From Sphingobacterium haloxyli (GTDB lineage Bacteria > Bacteroidota > Bacteroidia > Sphingobacteriales > Sphingobacteriaceae), in assembly GCF_002980525.1 (NCBI RefSeq), contig NZ_PVBQ01000005.1, positions 1-64,000 of the forward strand: 64,000 bases of DNA, read 5' to 3'. The notes under the pieces were generated by a model that did not search any database, had not been told where the DNA came from, and saw only the letters and a list, made by a program, of their open reading frames with translations. Each line of letters opens with the position of its first letter. Positions within the stretch are counted from its first letter, which is position 1. Made by a program: the position numbers and the translations under genes. Below, piece after piece: positions 15,115 through 23,791 of the stretch.

Positions 15115-15561
15115 ATGCCCTGCAAGGATATTTTATCGAAGTTAGGAGGGGATACTGGTTGCTACAGCAATGAATCCTCCGCCCATGAAAACGGAAAGAA
15201 GTTCACACTGAACAATGTAAGCAAAAAAAGTATCTGCAAAATCCGTGTGGATGATTGTCTTGTCAAAGACAAAAATATCCGGAAATGTGACTTTTTCTTT
15301 TCTGTTAACGAAGATCGGAAATTTTACCTTGTTGAACTCAAAGGACAATCGATAATAGACGCTGTTGAACAGATAAAAAGCACTTTTATAATAATCAATG
15401 CCAAACTTAGTGAAGATCCAAAAAAATACGCTGGCGTAGTGGTTTCCAGTGCAGTTCCCAAAGCTGCCGATCAGAAGTTTAAAACCCTTCAACAAAAGAT
15501 ATACAAGAATCATAAGTTGATGATCAAAAGAAAACAAATCCATTATATCGAAAACATTTGA
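15115..15561 (+). CDS. PD-(D/E)XK-like putative nuclease partner of the AAA ATPase
   Basis: 148 aa. The core KCDFFFSV with Asp59, then KFYLVELKGQS with Glu74-x-Lys76, then AVEQIKST with Gln86, gives the strand-strand-helix spacing of PD-(D/E)XK phosphodiesterases. Four Cys lie in the first 60 residues (3, 16, 41, 48) without a clear zinc-knuckle spacing. A C-terminal basic stretch (KNHKLMIKRKQ) could contact nucleic acid. It starts one base after the ATPase stop and is almost certainly co-translated. I do not recognise the exact family. The nuclease call rests on motif spacing alone. Confidence 0.6.
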   Translation: MPCKDILSKLGGDTGCYSNESSAHENGKKFTLNNVSKKSICKIRVDDCLVKDKNIRKCDFFFSVNEDRKFYLVELKGQSIIDAVEQIKSTFIIINAKLSEDPKKYAGVVVSSAVPKAADQKFKTLQQKIYKNHKLMIKRKQIHYIENI

Positions 15562-15585
15562 TAGGAAAACGGAGCGCAAGTGATG

Positions 15586-15960
15586 TCATTTCACCGGAAA
15601 TGCCCAAGGCGAGAACAGCACTGGCCTCGAGCGTCGGGGTTTCGCAGGCCGCAAATTCCCCCTTCCTTTTTTCTTTTGCCGGTGTTTTCGCTCTTCATCT
15701 GTTACGGTGCTCTCCCCTCCGCTCGCGATATTGTTTGGATCGAGCAATCCACCCAACATATCGGCTGCCGCTTTGTAAGCTCTCCAGCTATACCTGCTAC
15801 CTGTTCGAAAGCTTCGATGCATGCCGAGCCTGCAAGCTATGGTTGGGCTGGTTCTCGATATTCTGCTCCTTCTGTATCTCCTGTTCTTTCGCTCGGGAGC
15901 GTAACCTTGATTGACCTCCGTTATAAACAAAACGTCCTGCAACCTCACGAAAGAGTTTGA
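15586..15960 (-). pseudogene. possible relaxase/mobilisation protein C-terminal remnant
   Basis: The minus strand carries pieces in two frames: LFREVAGRFVYNGGQSRLRS with a Glu/Gln-rich run, then AADMLGGLLDPNNIASGG with TDEERKHRQKKKGRG. A glutamine-rich coiled region followed by a GGLLD-type and basic tail is typical of the ends of Bacteroidota conjugative relaxases or MobC-like proteins. Frameshifts are present and there is no start. The assignment is tentative. Confidence 0.35.
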
Positions 15961-16009
15961 TTGTCGCTTGATTTATGATGAAAAAGGAATTTAATAGGAT
16001 GAAGTCTGT

Positions 16010-16802
16010 TTGAATATAGTATCACCCGAGAAAATCTCGATTATAAATAGCTATCAACTCGCCCAAAAGCCAGACACGCCCATGGGTGTTTTTTTGGAAA
16101 GCTGGTTAAGTGAAAACGGCCAATTTTACAGTCCAAATAACTTCGACGTATCCAAGACAGCACTAAGTATATTTATTCTAACGTTGCCTCGGCATTAGCT
16201 GCATTTCTCGTCGAGCAGCGATCTGGATTACCGTTTGATGAGTTTACTAAAAAATATATTTTCGAACCGCTGCAGCTTGACCGCACGCACTGGTTTTATG
16301 ACGAAGATAAATCTCGTGATTATGCAAAACTTTACGAGATAAATGTCCCTGATCTCCCATTCTACAAATATTTAGTGAACGAAGATAAAAGTGTGAAACC
16401 CTACACCTCTATCATTTATCCAGATGGAAGTTTAAAAAGTTCACTAGGTGACATGATAAAATATGTACAAGAATCATCAAAGGGTATAACGGTGGTTCCA
16501 AACTGCTGAGCAAAGCGTCTTACAAAGCGATGTTGGACAAAAGATTCGCAGATAAAGATTTGCCCGCTAGTATGGGTGAGACGGTAACAAATCAAGCTAT
16601 GTTTTGGGCTTACAACAAGAAAGGTCGATTAACACACACGGGAAGTGATCCCGGGTTTTTTGCCGTCATCTCCATCGATCTTAAAACAAATATCGGTCGA
16701 ATCGTTTTGATAAACGCCAATATTGATACACATGATAATCAGAAACTGATAAAAGACTTAAGATTGATTTCCGAAAATCTAGAAAACTTCGTTTCAAAAT
16801 AA
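16010..16802 (+). pseudogene. frameshifted serine hydrolase (beta-lactamase/PBP-like family)
   Basis: Three plus-strand pieces in shifting frames together read like one protein: GVFLESWLSENGQFYSPNNF; then NVASALAAFLVEQRSGLPFD with FEPLQLDRTHWFYDEDKS; then the 90-codon end MGETVTNQAMFWAYN and HTGSDPGFFAVISIDLKT. YSN-(I/V)A and HTGSDPG are class-C beta-lactamase-like motif regions. The nucleophile Ser-x-x-Lys region is absent, so the 5' half is missing too. Frame changes lie near 16185 and 16495. Confidence 0.7.
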
Positions 16803-16807
16803 TACAC

Positions 16808-17029
16808 ATGATAATGGATAATATGATCCTACCCTTTAAGCGTCCGCGGTGGAATTTTTTGATCATCATCGTGTTATCGTTAATGTGTTTTCCTTTAGCC
16901 ACCTATATCCATGAGAAATCTTGGGGTATCGTCCCGATTTTGAACGGTAGGGAGAATATAGCTGTGGTATGGATGACGTTGGTAGGGTTGGGAATTTCTG
17001 TTGGGATTCATAATAAAAGGCGTGGGTAG
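16808..17029 (+). pseudogene. truncated copy of the 133-aa membrane protein
   Basis: 73 codons. From MILPFKRPRWNFLIIIVLSL onward it parallels the last 62 residues of the protein at 9737-10138 (LATYIHEKSWGIVPILNGREN versus IATYIHETPWNIIPILKGREN). The first two membrane helices are missing. It follows the serine hydrolase pseudogene by 6 bases. Confidence 0.6.
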
Positions 17030-17069
17030 TCAAACGTAAGACCTGTTCCTCCCTCCTTGTCAATAAATC

Positions 17070-17165
17070 ACAGCCGTAAATCTTGCACTATGAATCATAG
17101 AGTCCAAGATCTTCGTCAAGGTTCATCATATCGATCAAGTGGTTTTTCTCCTCAGCTTTCATGAA
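17070..17165 (-). pseudogene. remnant of HTH antitoxin/PIN toxin junction
   Basis: About 95 bases match 7400-7495, the end of the HTH antitoxin and start of the PIN toxin. The rest of the 347-base gap up to 17377 has only a small minus-strand coding-like scrap near 17205-17275 (YLTEEMSEEWEKIAFL). Confidence 0.55.
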
Positions 17166-17377
17166 ATGATCCTTGTTTTGTTAAAAAAGCGAACAAGTCC
17201 AAGGTTTTCTTAGAGAAACGCGATTTTCTCCCACTCCTCTGACATCTCTTCAGTCAAATATTTTTTTGCCCTTCACGTTATGCTAAACAAAGGATAATAA
17301 AGAAACAATTTCTTGCCATACGATAACCTGACCTAGAGAAAGTTGTGATAACTTTATGATATACTTGAACGAATGGA

Positions 17378-18130
17378 ATGATGAAAACTAAGTTATCTGA
17401 CAGACTGGCTGCAATTGTACGTGCACTTCCAATAAATGATGGTAGTAGAGTTTTGGAAATCGGTTGCGGATCGGGAGCAATGGCAAGGGAAATATCCAGA
17501 CAATTAAAAGATGGGCGTATTCTCGCTATCGATCGATCTGCAAAAGCCATTCGTCAAGCCATTACCGGTTCAACTAATGAACTGGAAAGTGGACAGCTCA
17601 CGTTCATGCAAGTTGCTGTAGAAGATTTTGACATGGATACCGGTGAAAAGCCTTTTGACATGGCTGTTGCGATAAGGGTCGGAGCTTTGGACGGGAGGCA
17701 TCCTGAAATTGAAAAGCAGGCGCTACAGAAAATTACTAAGTCTCTGAAGAAATCGGGAAAACTATTTATCGACGGAGGAAATCCTTTGAAAGAAATTCCT
17801 CTAGATGAATACGGAAGTAAGACGGCAACACCCAAAACATTGCGCACCTGCAAACAAGGACACCAATATAGCAAAAGCGGTGATTGCCCAACCTGCCCCA
17901 TTTGCGAAAAACTGAAGGAGCCAGCTTCAGGTTTCCTTAGCTTATTGAGCAATCCCGCAAGAAATGCGTTGCTTCATCACGGCATTGATACCATTGAAAA
18001 GTTGTCGGAACATACCGAAAAAGAGATCCTTGCGTTGCATGGCATCGGAAAGGCTTCTCTACCCGCATTTAAAAAAGCGCTGGAAGAAGCGGGGTTAAAT
18101 TTTAAAGCCAAACCGTACCTTTCCCGCTAA
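17378..18130 (+). CDS. SAM methyltransferase fused to zinc ribbon and alpha-CTD-like HhH domain
   Basis: 250 aa with two parts. Residues 1-145 are a class I methyltransferase: motif I VLEIGCGSG at 25-33, the acidic ribose-binding region (ILAIDRS) near 48-54, and the family end KLFIDGGNPLKEI. Residues about 150-250 are a separate module: a zinc ribbon with Cys158, Cys170, Cys173 and Cys176, then a helix-hairpin-helix region (ILALHGIGKASLPAFKKAL) like the RNA polymerase alpha C-terminal domain. The second part exists as a free protein of about 95 aa in related bacteria, to my knowledge, so this is a natural fusion or a recombinational join. Its stop overlaps the convergent hdeD-like stop by a few bases. 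Confidence 0.8.
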   Translation: MMKTKLSDRLAAIVRALPINDGSRVLEIGCGSGAMAREISRQLKDGRILAIDRSAKAIRQAITGSTNELESGQLTFMQVAVEDFDMDTGEKPFDMAVAIRVGALDGRHPEIEKQALQKITKSLKKSGKLFIDGGNPLKEIPLDEYGSKTATPKTLRTCKQGHQYSKSGDCPTCPICEKLKEPASGFLSLLSNPARNALLHHGIDTIEKLSEHTEKEILALHGIGKASLPAFKKALEEAGLNFKAKPYLSR

Positions 18131-18726
18131 TCCACTTCCACGTAGTCGTCCAACCGGTCTTCCAGATCGTCACGATATTTCTTTACTCTCCGGAGGATCA
18201 GGCTCAACAGGATATGGAGCATGCCAACGGTGACCAGCCCGATTCCTATCCAGATACCGACGGTCACGCCGGCGATGACAGGATTCCAGAGCAACAGCGC
18301 GGAGAATAGAACACCCAGAATACCCGTTGACAGAACCCAACCCCATTTCTTTGTCCCCGAGTGCTTGAATTCAAATGCATTGATAATCGCCATTACCGAC
18401 CGGAACAGCAACCATAGCCCGATAAAAATCGACAACATCAACGCGGATACGCCGGGATTGGAGAGCAAGCAGACTCCCACCAGCAGGTTCAATATACCTC
18501 CGATCAGGCTCCAGCCCCAATTGCTGAGGTTCTTCCGGTTGGAGACGGCATAAACCAGTTCGGCGATACCAAGAATGAGAATCCCAACACTCAGGAACAT
18601 CGTCAGGGCCAGAAACGAACTCAGAGGAGTAACAAATACCCAGACGCCCAATAGGGCATAGAGGACTCCCATGATTAACGGCAGATACCAGTACTTTAAT
18701 GCACGATTGATTAGATTTTTTTCCAT
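18127..18726 (-). CDS. HdeD/DUF308 family membrane protein
   Basis: 199 aa with six hydrophobic helices in three pairs, the DUF308 pattern (GVLYALLGVWVFVTPLSSFL; GVCLLSNPGVSALMLSIFIG; LLLWNPVIAGVTVGIWIGIG). E. coli HdeD acts in acid resistance; the role in this group is unclear. The start at 18726 (MEKNLINRALKYW) is preferred over an upstream open frame. It is the last gene of the minus-strand efflux operon, 41 bases after the MFS gene. About 160 bases of its 3' end are duplicated at 35748-35907. Confidence 0.85.
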   Translation of the reverse strand: MEKNLINRALKYWYLPLIMGVLYALLGVWVFVTPLSSFLALTMFLSVGILILGIAELVYAVSNRKNLSNWGWSLIGGILNLLVGVCLLSNPGVSALMLSIFIGLWLLFRSVMAIINAFEFKHSGTKKWGWVLSTGILGVLFSALLLWNPVIAGVTVGIWIGIGLVTVGMLHILLSLILRRVKKYRDDLEDRLDDYVEVD

Positions 18727-18767
18727 TGTTAAAAGATTATAAATGATAAAAATATAGATAAATACGT

Positions 18768-20360
18768 TTAAACAATACCTGCCACATCTTCGGCGCCGGC
18801 CGATGTCGTGGCGTCGACTTTCCCATCTCTGCGGCTTTCCCATTCGGACTTACGGATACGGTACCGTGCGATGCGATACTTGAAATTGCCGAACTGGTGA
18901 AAAAAGATGAATGTGAGAAATGCCAGTCCTGCGATGATGACATAACCTAGCAAGGTCTTGTTGGCAGCTAGTATGGCATCCAGTTGCATTTGTCCAAAGT
19001 TTCCCACAGTGCCGTATGTGTTCATGATCGTGGCGTCGAAATAAAAAGCAAGGTTATTGACACTTTGCCATTGCAGGGCATACTGCACCCAGCTGAATAG
19101 CGCACCGAAAAATGCAGTGGCGATAAAACTTCGGAACACCATGACCGACCCTACCGATGTGAGCATATCATTCTGGGGTATACCGTTCAATCCGTAGAGC
19201 CAAATCGCAATAAACAACGAGCACATCCCATAGCCGTTCAGCAGCTGGGGCAACAGGAACCAATCGATGCTTAACCCCGGCACCATCATGAAGTACAGGA
19301 TCACGTAGTTCAATACATAGGCGGCAAACCCCGAAAAGATGTACATCTTAATCGGCAGTTTATGCTTAGTCCAGTGGAAACCGACGAATCCCGCGATGAC
19401 CATTCCAGGCATAGTCATCAGGCTGAGCGAAGCATTGATTTTCCAGTTATAGCCGAGTATGGCGTTCGTATAGATGGACTGGATGGAACCCGCACCCATG
19501 AACATCCCAAGGCCAATAAGCAGGACCACGCCGATGCGCACGTTAGCCTTTTTGAACAGGCCAAAGGTCATGTAGGGTCTTTTCAGGAACTGTTGCCGCA
19601 CCACCAGGCAAACCGCCAGTGCAATCGAAGCCACGGCAGCATACTGGATACTTGTGGAGACGAACCAAGCCTGTTGCCTGCCGAAGGCAAACACATACGC
19701 CAGTGAGAGCATCGAGGCCGAAAACAGGACTATACTCAACCAATCAATCTGGTATAGTGGCATTTTCCGCGAGAAGCGCAGGTCATGCATCACCACTGTG
19801 CAGATAAGCGCAACCAGCAGCAGTGTGGCGGCGGCGTACATATGTATGGATTGCCAGTCGTAACCTAGGGACACGTTTGCGGCAATCAACCCGCCCACCT
19901 GGCCCGCAATGATCGCGATCGGATAAAAGAGCGAATAGAAGCGTCCTTTATCGCCCGTAGGGCTCAATATGAACATTACCGGCAGGATCACCTCGATCAT
20001 GCCGAACATCTTGGCAAAGCCGAAAAGAAAGGCCGACCCCACGATTACCTCGGGCGACATTGTGGTTGCGATGGCAACCGACAGCACGGCCATGGTCAGC
20101 AGTGAGGAGACCATCAATTCCTTGGAACGGAAGCGCATCTTGAAGCGCATCACCAGAGGAATAGCAGCCGCCATCCCAATTGTGGATGCGAAGTTGGCCC
20201 ACACGAAATACTCGGACATGATGCCCGTACTGCCTACCATCTGCCCCATGTTACTGCTATAGATCGGATTGACCAGCATAAACGTAAACAGCAGCAGAAT
20301 AATTAGCAGGAGTATGCCGATTTTTGGCACCCAATCCTTCGTCAGTCCTCTGTTATACAC
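18768..20360 (-). CDS. MFS drug efflux transporter (DHA2/EmrB-like)
   Basis: 530 aa with about 14 membrane helices. It starts MYNRGLTKDWVPKIGILLLI with a GTG codon 5 bases after the preceding gene. The sequence is typical of the Bacteroidota branch of EmrB-type pumps. It follows the HlyD/EmrA-like periplasmic adaptor and the TolC-like channel in one operon, so together they form a tripartite exporter across both membranes. The substrate is unknown. A divergent or dedicated export partner is not needed. Confidence 0.85.
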   Translation of the reverse strand: MYNRGLTKDWVPKIGILLLIILLLFTFMLVNPIYSSNMGQMVGSTGIMSEYFVWANFASTIGMAAAIPLVMRFKMRFRSKELMVSSLLTMAVLSVAIATTMSPEVIVGSAFLFGFAKMFGMIEVILPVMFILSPTGDKGRFYSLFYPIAIIAGQVGGLIAANVSLGYDWQSIHMYAAATLLLVALICTVVMHDLRFSRKMPLYQIDWLSIVLFSASMLSLAYVFAFGRQQAWFVSTSIQYAAVASIALAVCLVVRQQFLKRPYMTFGLFKKANVRIGVVLLIGLGMFMGAGSIQSIYTNAILGYNWKINASLSLMTMPGMVIAGFVGFHWTKHKLPIKMYIFSGFAAYVLNYVILYFMMVPGLSIDWFLLPQLLNGYGMCSLFIAIWLYGLNGIPQNDMLTSVGSVMVFRSFIATAFFGALFSWVQYALQWQSVNNLAFYFDATIMNTYGTVGNFGQMQLDAILAANKTLLGYVIIAGLAFLTFIFFHQFGNFKYRIARYRIRKSEWESRRDGKVDATTSAGAEDVAGIV

Positions 20361-20365
20361 GTTTG

Positions 20366-21511
20366 TTAGTTTTTAATAAATACATTCATGTTCATCCCCG
20401 CTCTAAGTTCCTGCAGGTTTTCAGGATCATTGTTTTCCGTAAATTCGATCCGCACGGGGATACGCTGCTGCACCTTCACGAAGTTGCCCGAGCTGTTATC
20501 CACAGGAACCATCGAGTAACGTGAACCGGTTGCCGCTGATACCGCAGTGACCACACCGTCGAATTCCTGTTTGCCGATGGCATCGGCCGTCATGCGGATG
20601 CGCTGCCCGATATGGATCCCCGGCATCTGGCTTTCCAGAAAATTAGCGGTTACCCATTTATTGTTATCAAGTACGATGGTGGCCACCTGTTGCCCCGGCT
20701 GGAGCAGCTGGCCCTCGTTGATCGTCCGCCTTCCCATAATACCATCGTACGGTGCCGTAATGACGGTATACGAAAGGTTGAGCCGGGCCATGTCATGCGC
20801 AGCTTTGGTTCGTTTGATTTCGGCATCGTTTAGGTGCAGACGGCTTTGAGCTTCCGATACGGAAAGTCCTGCGGATTTACGTTGGTTCAACAATACTTCG
20901 TAGGACGATTTCGCTACATCATACTCTGTTTCGATCTGATCGTACTGAAATTTTGTTACCGCTTCTGATTTAAGCAAATTTCTGTAACGCTCGAGGTTTT
21001 TCTCTGCATTCTGCAGGCGTGCCCTTGCGCCGGCTATATTGGCATCGGTCACATGGACATTGTTTGCGACCGTACTCACGGTGGAGGTGGTCACCCCTTT
21101 GGATGCCAGGGCATTCTCATAGGCAGCTTCTGCTTGACCTAACTGCGTCAAAATCTCGCGATCGTCTAGGATGAGGAGCGTATCTCCTTTTTTCACCTGT
21201 TGGTGTTCAATAAAACGTATCTCCTTGATATAGGCAGAAACCCGTGTGTTTACAGGGTTGATAAAGGCTTCGACCTGGGCGGCATTTGTGAAGTCATCAT
21301 CTCCGATATGGAAATACTTCTGCACGAGCCAGATGAACCCGCCGGCCACGACGATAAAGACGAGCAGGTTCACGATAGTGACACGCAGCCTCATATTGGT
21401 TTTCGGTTTGACCTTCCTGCTTTCCTTTCCCGCATCTTTCGCGTTGCGTTGCTCGTTGCCGGAAACCGGTTCTTCCTGTTTCACTTTGTTGTTTTCGGTA
21501 TGCTCAGACAT
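20366..21511 (-). CDS. HlyD/EmrA-type membrane fusion protein
   Basis: 381 aa. A charged cytoplasmic N-terminus (1-40) and one membrane helix (about 43-63, LRVTIVNLLVFIVVAGGFIW) come first. A barrel-sandwich half follows (FINPVNTRVSAYIKEIRFIE), then a long coiled-coil hairpin (about 120-235), the second lipoyl half (VITAPYDGIMGRRTINEG) and the beta-barrel (GMNMNVFIKN end). This is the usual EmrA arrangement. Six bases separate it from the MFS gene. Confidence 0.9.
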   Translation of the reverse strand: MSEHTENNKVKQEEPVSGNEQRNAKDAGKESRKVKPKTNMRLRVTIVNLLVFIVVAGGFIWLVQKYFHIGDDDFTNAAQVEAFINPVNTRVSAYIKEIRFIEHQQVKKGDTLLILDDREILTQLGQAEAAYENALASKGVTTSTVSTVANNVHVTDANIAGARARLQNAEKNLERYRNLLKSEAVTKFQYDQIETEYDVAKSSYEVLLNQRKSAGLSVSEAQSRLHLNDAEIKRTKAAHDMARLNLSYTVITAPYDGIMGRRTINEGQLLQPGQQVATIVLDNNKWVTANFLESQMPGIHIGQRIRMTADAIGKQEFDGVVTAVSAATGSRYSMVPVDNSSGNFVKVQQRIPVRIEFTENNDPENLQELRAGMNMNVFIKN

Positions 21512-21558
21512 GCTTCTGTAATTTTATTTTTTTAATTGTTGTAATAAGTTATCCCTGG

Positions 21559-22902
21559 CTAAAGGGTCCCTGTACTTTTCAGTAGGTTATAATATTGGAA
21601 AAGGACCCCGATTGCCGCGTTGGCATGCTGCAACTCAGCTTCCAGTTTGGCGTTTGTCGCATCGGTCATTTCGGCCGTGATGGCCAGTTGGTTCAGGTAT
21701 TTCGCCTCAACTATCTGATAGTTCTCGTTGGCGAGGCGCTTGGATTCTTCCATCAGTTTTTCTTGCTGAACGGCCTCCCAGTATTTGGTATAAGCGGCAT
21801 TAATACCCATATCGATGTTCTGCAGGGTCAATCCCCATGCCTCCCGCGCAATGGCGGTCTGCCTTTCCCCAACCTGTATGCGCTTCTTCGTGCGGAACAG
21901 GTTGTCGATATTGTAACTCAGGGTCACGCCCACCTGCCAGGTGTTATTGTAGAGGTCCATCACCGGTGTGCTCGTTGTCAGCGGGCGTTGCATGTTGTAT
22001 CCGCCGAAGGCTGAGACTGCAGGGATGCGGTCGGTCTTGATCAGGCTTACATTCTTTTCCGCCATACCGATTTGCTGGTCGGCCGAACGGATAACGGGAT
22101 GCACACGGCGGGCTAAGTCCACGTAATGCGACTGTGCCTGCACCTGAGGCCTGCCAATAGCGTCCGCAGGTATGATCAGCACATCATCCGGTAGACCCAA
22201 TGCATAGCTCAGCTGGTTGCTGAGGATGGCGTGGTTGTTCCTGGCCGTCAGAATGGACTGCTCCAAGTTCTTAATCTGCAGTTCCCCGCGGATTACTTCA
22301 TTTCGCGTCACCATATCCTGTTCGTACTGTTTCAGCACATTGGCCAGCCGCTGCTCTGCTAGCACACGGTTCTGCTCGTATACCTGTCGCTGGTTGAGCA
22401 CTCTGCAGATGTCCAGGTAATTGGAAACGACGAGGAACTTAATAGACTGTACGTCATTTTCCAGGTCGAGTTCGGCAAGCTGGGTCTGAAGCCCTGCCAA
22501 TTCGACGGACTTCTTTATCGCCCCCCCCTTGTAAAGCAGCTGCGAAGCCTGCACAGCAAAGGAATTCCCGAAATTTGGCATCTCTACGGTCTGCAGTTTG
22601 GAAAAGTCCGTGTTCAGGACCAGCGCATCGCCAAGATAGAGTGCACTGGCTGAAAATGTTGCTGTGGGCAACCGCTGCTGTTCCGCGACATCTTGCTGGG
22701 CCCGGTTGAACGATACATTGGCCTTGGAGAGCTTCAGCTGCTGATGGTTTTCCAAGGCTAGCTCCACGGCTTCGTCAAGGGTTACCTTATGCTCAACACG
22801 TACCTGTCCGGATGCTGCCGATGTCGTCAAAGCAACCACCGCAATCAGCCACATTGCGCAGCTTATTGATCTTAATCTCTGATTTCTATATCTATCCGTC
22901 AT
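21559..22902 (-). CDS. TolC-family outer membrane channel
   Basis: 447 aa. An N-terminal signal region (ISCAMWLIAVVALTTSAASG) precedes two outer-membrane-efflux (OEP) repeats of helical coiled coil with the typical VTLDEAVELALENHQQLKL start and SLIKTDRIPAVSAFGGYNM mid-point. It is the first structural gene after marR, 47 bases upstream of the adaptor. It works with the HlyD and MFS proteins. Confidence 0.9.
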   Translation of the reverse strand: MTDRYRNQRLRSISCAMWLIAVVALTTSAASGQVRVEHKVTLDEAVELALENHQQLKLSKANVSFNRAQQDVAEQQRLPTATFSASALYLGDALVLNTDFSKLQTVEMPNFGNSFAVQASQLLYKGGAIKKSVELAGLQTQLAELDLENDVQSIKFLVVSNYLDICRVLNQRQVYEQNRVLAEQRLANVLKQYEQDMVTRNEVIRGELQIKNLEQSILTARNNHAILSNQLSYALGLPDDVLIIPADAIGRPQVQAQSHYVDLARRVHPVIRSADQQIGMAEKNVSLIKTDRIPAVSAFGGYNMQRPLTTSTPVMDLYNNTWQVGVTLSYNIDNLFRTKKRIQVGERQTAIAREAWGLTLQNIDMGINAAYTKYWEAVQQEKLMEESKRLANENYQIVEAKYLNQLAITAEMTDATNAKLEAELQHANAAIGVLFQYYNLLKSTGTL

Positions 22903-22954
22903 TTTATTAGTAAACTATTTAACTGTTAAATATCTAACTATTTTATTAAATTTT

Positions 22955-23380
22955 TTATTCGATTGTCCTGTTCATTTTGGCAATCACCCGGCCCATCACG
23001 TTCAGTTCCTCGGCCGTTACATCTTTATAAAGCAGGTCAAACATCTCATCGAATACCGGCTGTACAATGTTCGCCAGTTCTCTGCCCTTAGCTGTCAGGG
23101 TGATAATCTTATTCCTCCTATCTGCCGAATCCTCGTTACGCACCACAAGCCCTCTTTTTTGCAGGTTATCAATCAACGACGTCAAGCTAGCCTTGTTTTT
23201 GAAGGTAACATCCGCAATTTGCTGTTGATTCATATACTTCTGGCTGGAAAGTATCAGCACTACGCGTACCATTTCGTACGTGACGTCCAGTTCCAGGGCC
23301 GCGAAACGCTTCTGGAAATAATGGCGTACATTGAAGCTCAGCAACTGCATATTCTCTATTACTTTTTTTACGGCGTCCAT
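22955..23380 (-). CDS. MarR-family repressor of the efflux operon
   Basis: 141 aa. The winged-helix core is MNQQQIADVTFKNKASLTSL, then IDNLQKRGLVVRNEDSADRR (the DxRxK wing in the form ADRRNK) and ITLTAKGREL. The first in-frame ATG is 23380; an upstream TTG extends the frame but would cover the promoter. A promoter with an overlapping perfect inverted repeat lies directly upstream, so autorepression and control of tolC-hlyD-MFS-hdeD is likely. Confidence 0.9.
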   Translation of the reverse strand: MDAVKKVIENMQLLSFNVRHYFQKRFAALELDVTYEMVRVVLILSSQKYMNQQQIADVTFKNKASLTSLIDNLQKRGLVVRNEDSADRRNKIITLTAKGRELANIVQPVFDEMFDLLYKDVTAEELNVMGRVIAKMNRTIE

Positions 23381-23401
23381 ATTTCTTTTTATTTGATGGG
23401 A

Positions 23402-23437
23402 CAAATATAAAACATATTAGTTAGACTACAAACTAAT
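23402..23437 (-). promoter_or_regulatory. marR operon promoter with overlapping operator
   Basis: On the minus strand TTTG (23429-23432), 19 bases, TATATTTG (23402-23409): an exact Bacteroidota promoter. A perfect dyad ATTAGTT (23416-23422) / AACTAAT (23431-23437) covers the -33 element and spacer, as expected for a repressor site. The ATG is 22 bases beyond the -7. Confidence 0.75.
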
Positions 23438-23478
23438 TTTAAAAAATAATTTGCTTATAGGTCGTGCTGTGTATTATT

Positions 23479-23791
23479 TTATGGAGGTAGTGTTCGTGTA
23501 TATCGCTGATCAGTCTTCGCAAAATTCTGTAACACTTTTTCTCGGGTAGCAGCGAAATAGTTGTATCCGGTTTTATTCGCTTCATAAATAAACTCGTTTA
23601 AGCTGTTACTTTGGTATTTCGAAAATGCTCCAATGTGAATTATATTCTCCTCATGTAAAAACTTTATCAAAACCCTGGTAGTAAACGTTTCCTAACAAAT
23701 CCAAAGCAGTTTCTGTATCATGAATAATGATTTCATCTGAAATAATTTCCGCTATTTGTATATTGTTTATCTGGTGTTTTACAATCTTCAT
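23479..23791 (-). pseudogene. damaged DUF4180 paralogue
   Basis: Starts like the intact gene at 12841-13203 (the same MKIVKHQ start at 23791). It then loses frame near 23665 and lacks about 100 bases of the middle (the KTKVAGDILQKFAQYRM part). The C-terminal frame (SKYQSNSLNEFIYEANK) continues and ends with a foreign tail. The flanking DNA to about 23925 is also shared with the region after the intact gene. The 420-base remainder to 24279 holds only the lipoprotein stub. Confidence 0.75.

Noticed and set aside
15558..15960. Two plus-strand ORFs of 118 and 126 codons
   Set aside because: Rich in Cys, Arg and Ser with no family resemblance; the minus strand gives more natural, though broken, coding content.
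17278..17952. Minus-strand ORFs inside the methyltransferase gene
   Set aside because: Frame shadows of a clear plus-strand SAM methyltransferase.
18727..18843. N-terminal extension of the hdeD-like gene
   Set aside because: The extra 39 codons are Arg-rich and overlap the end of the MFS gene; the Met at 18726 starts the family-typical sequence.
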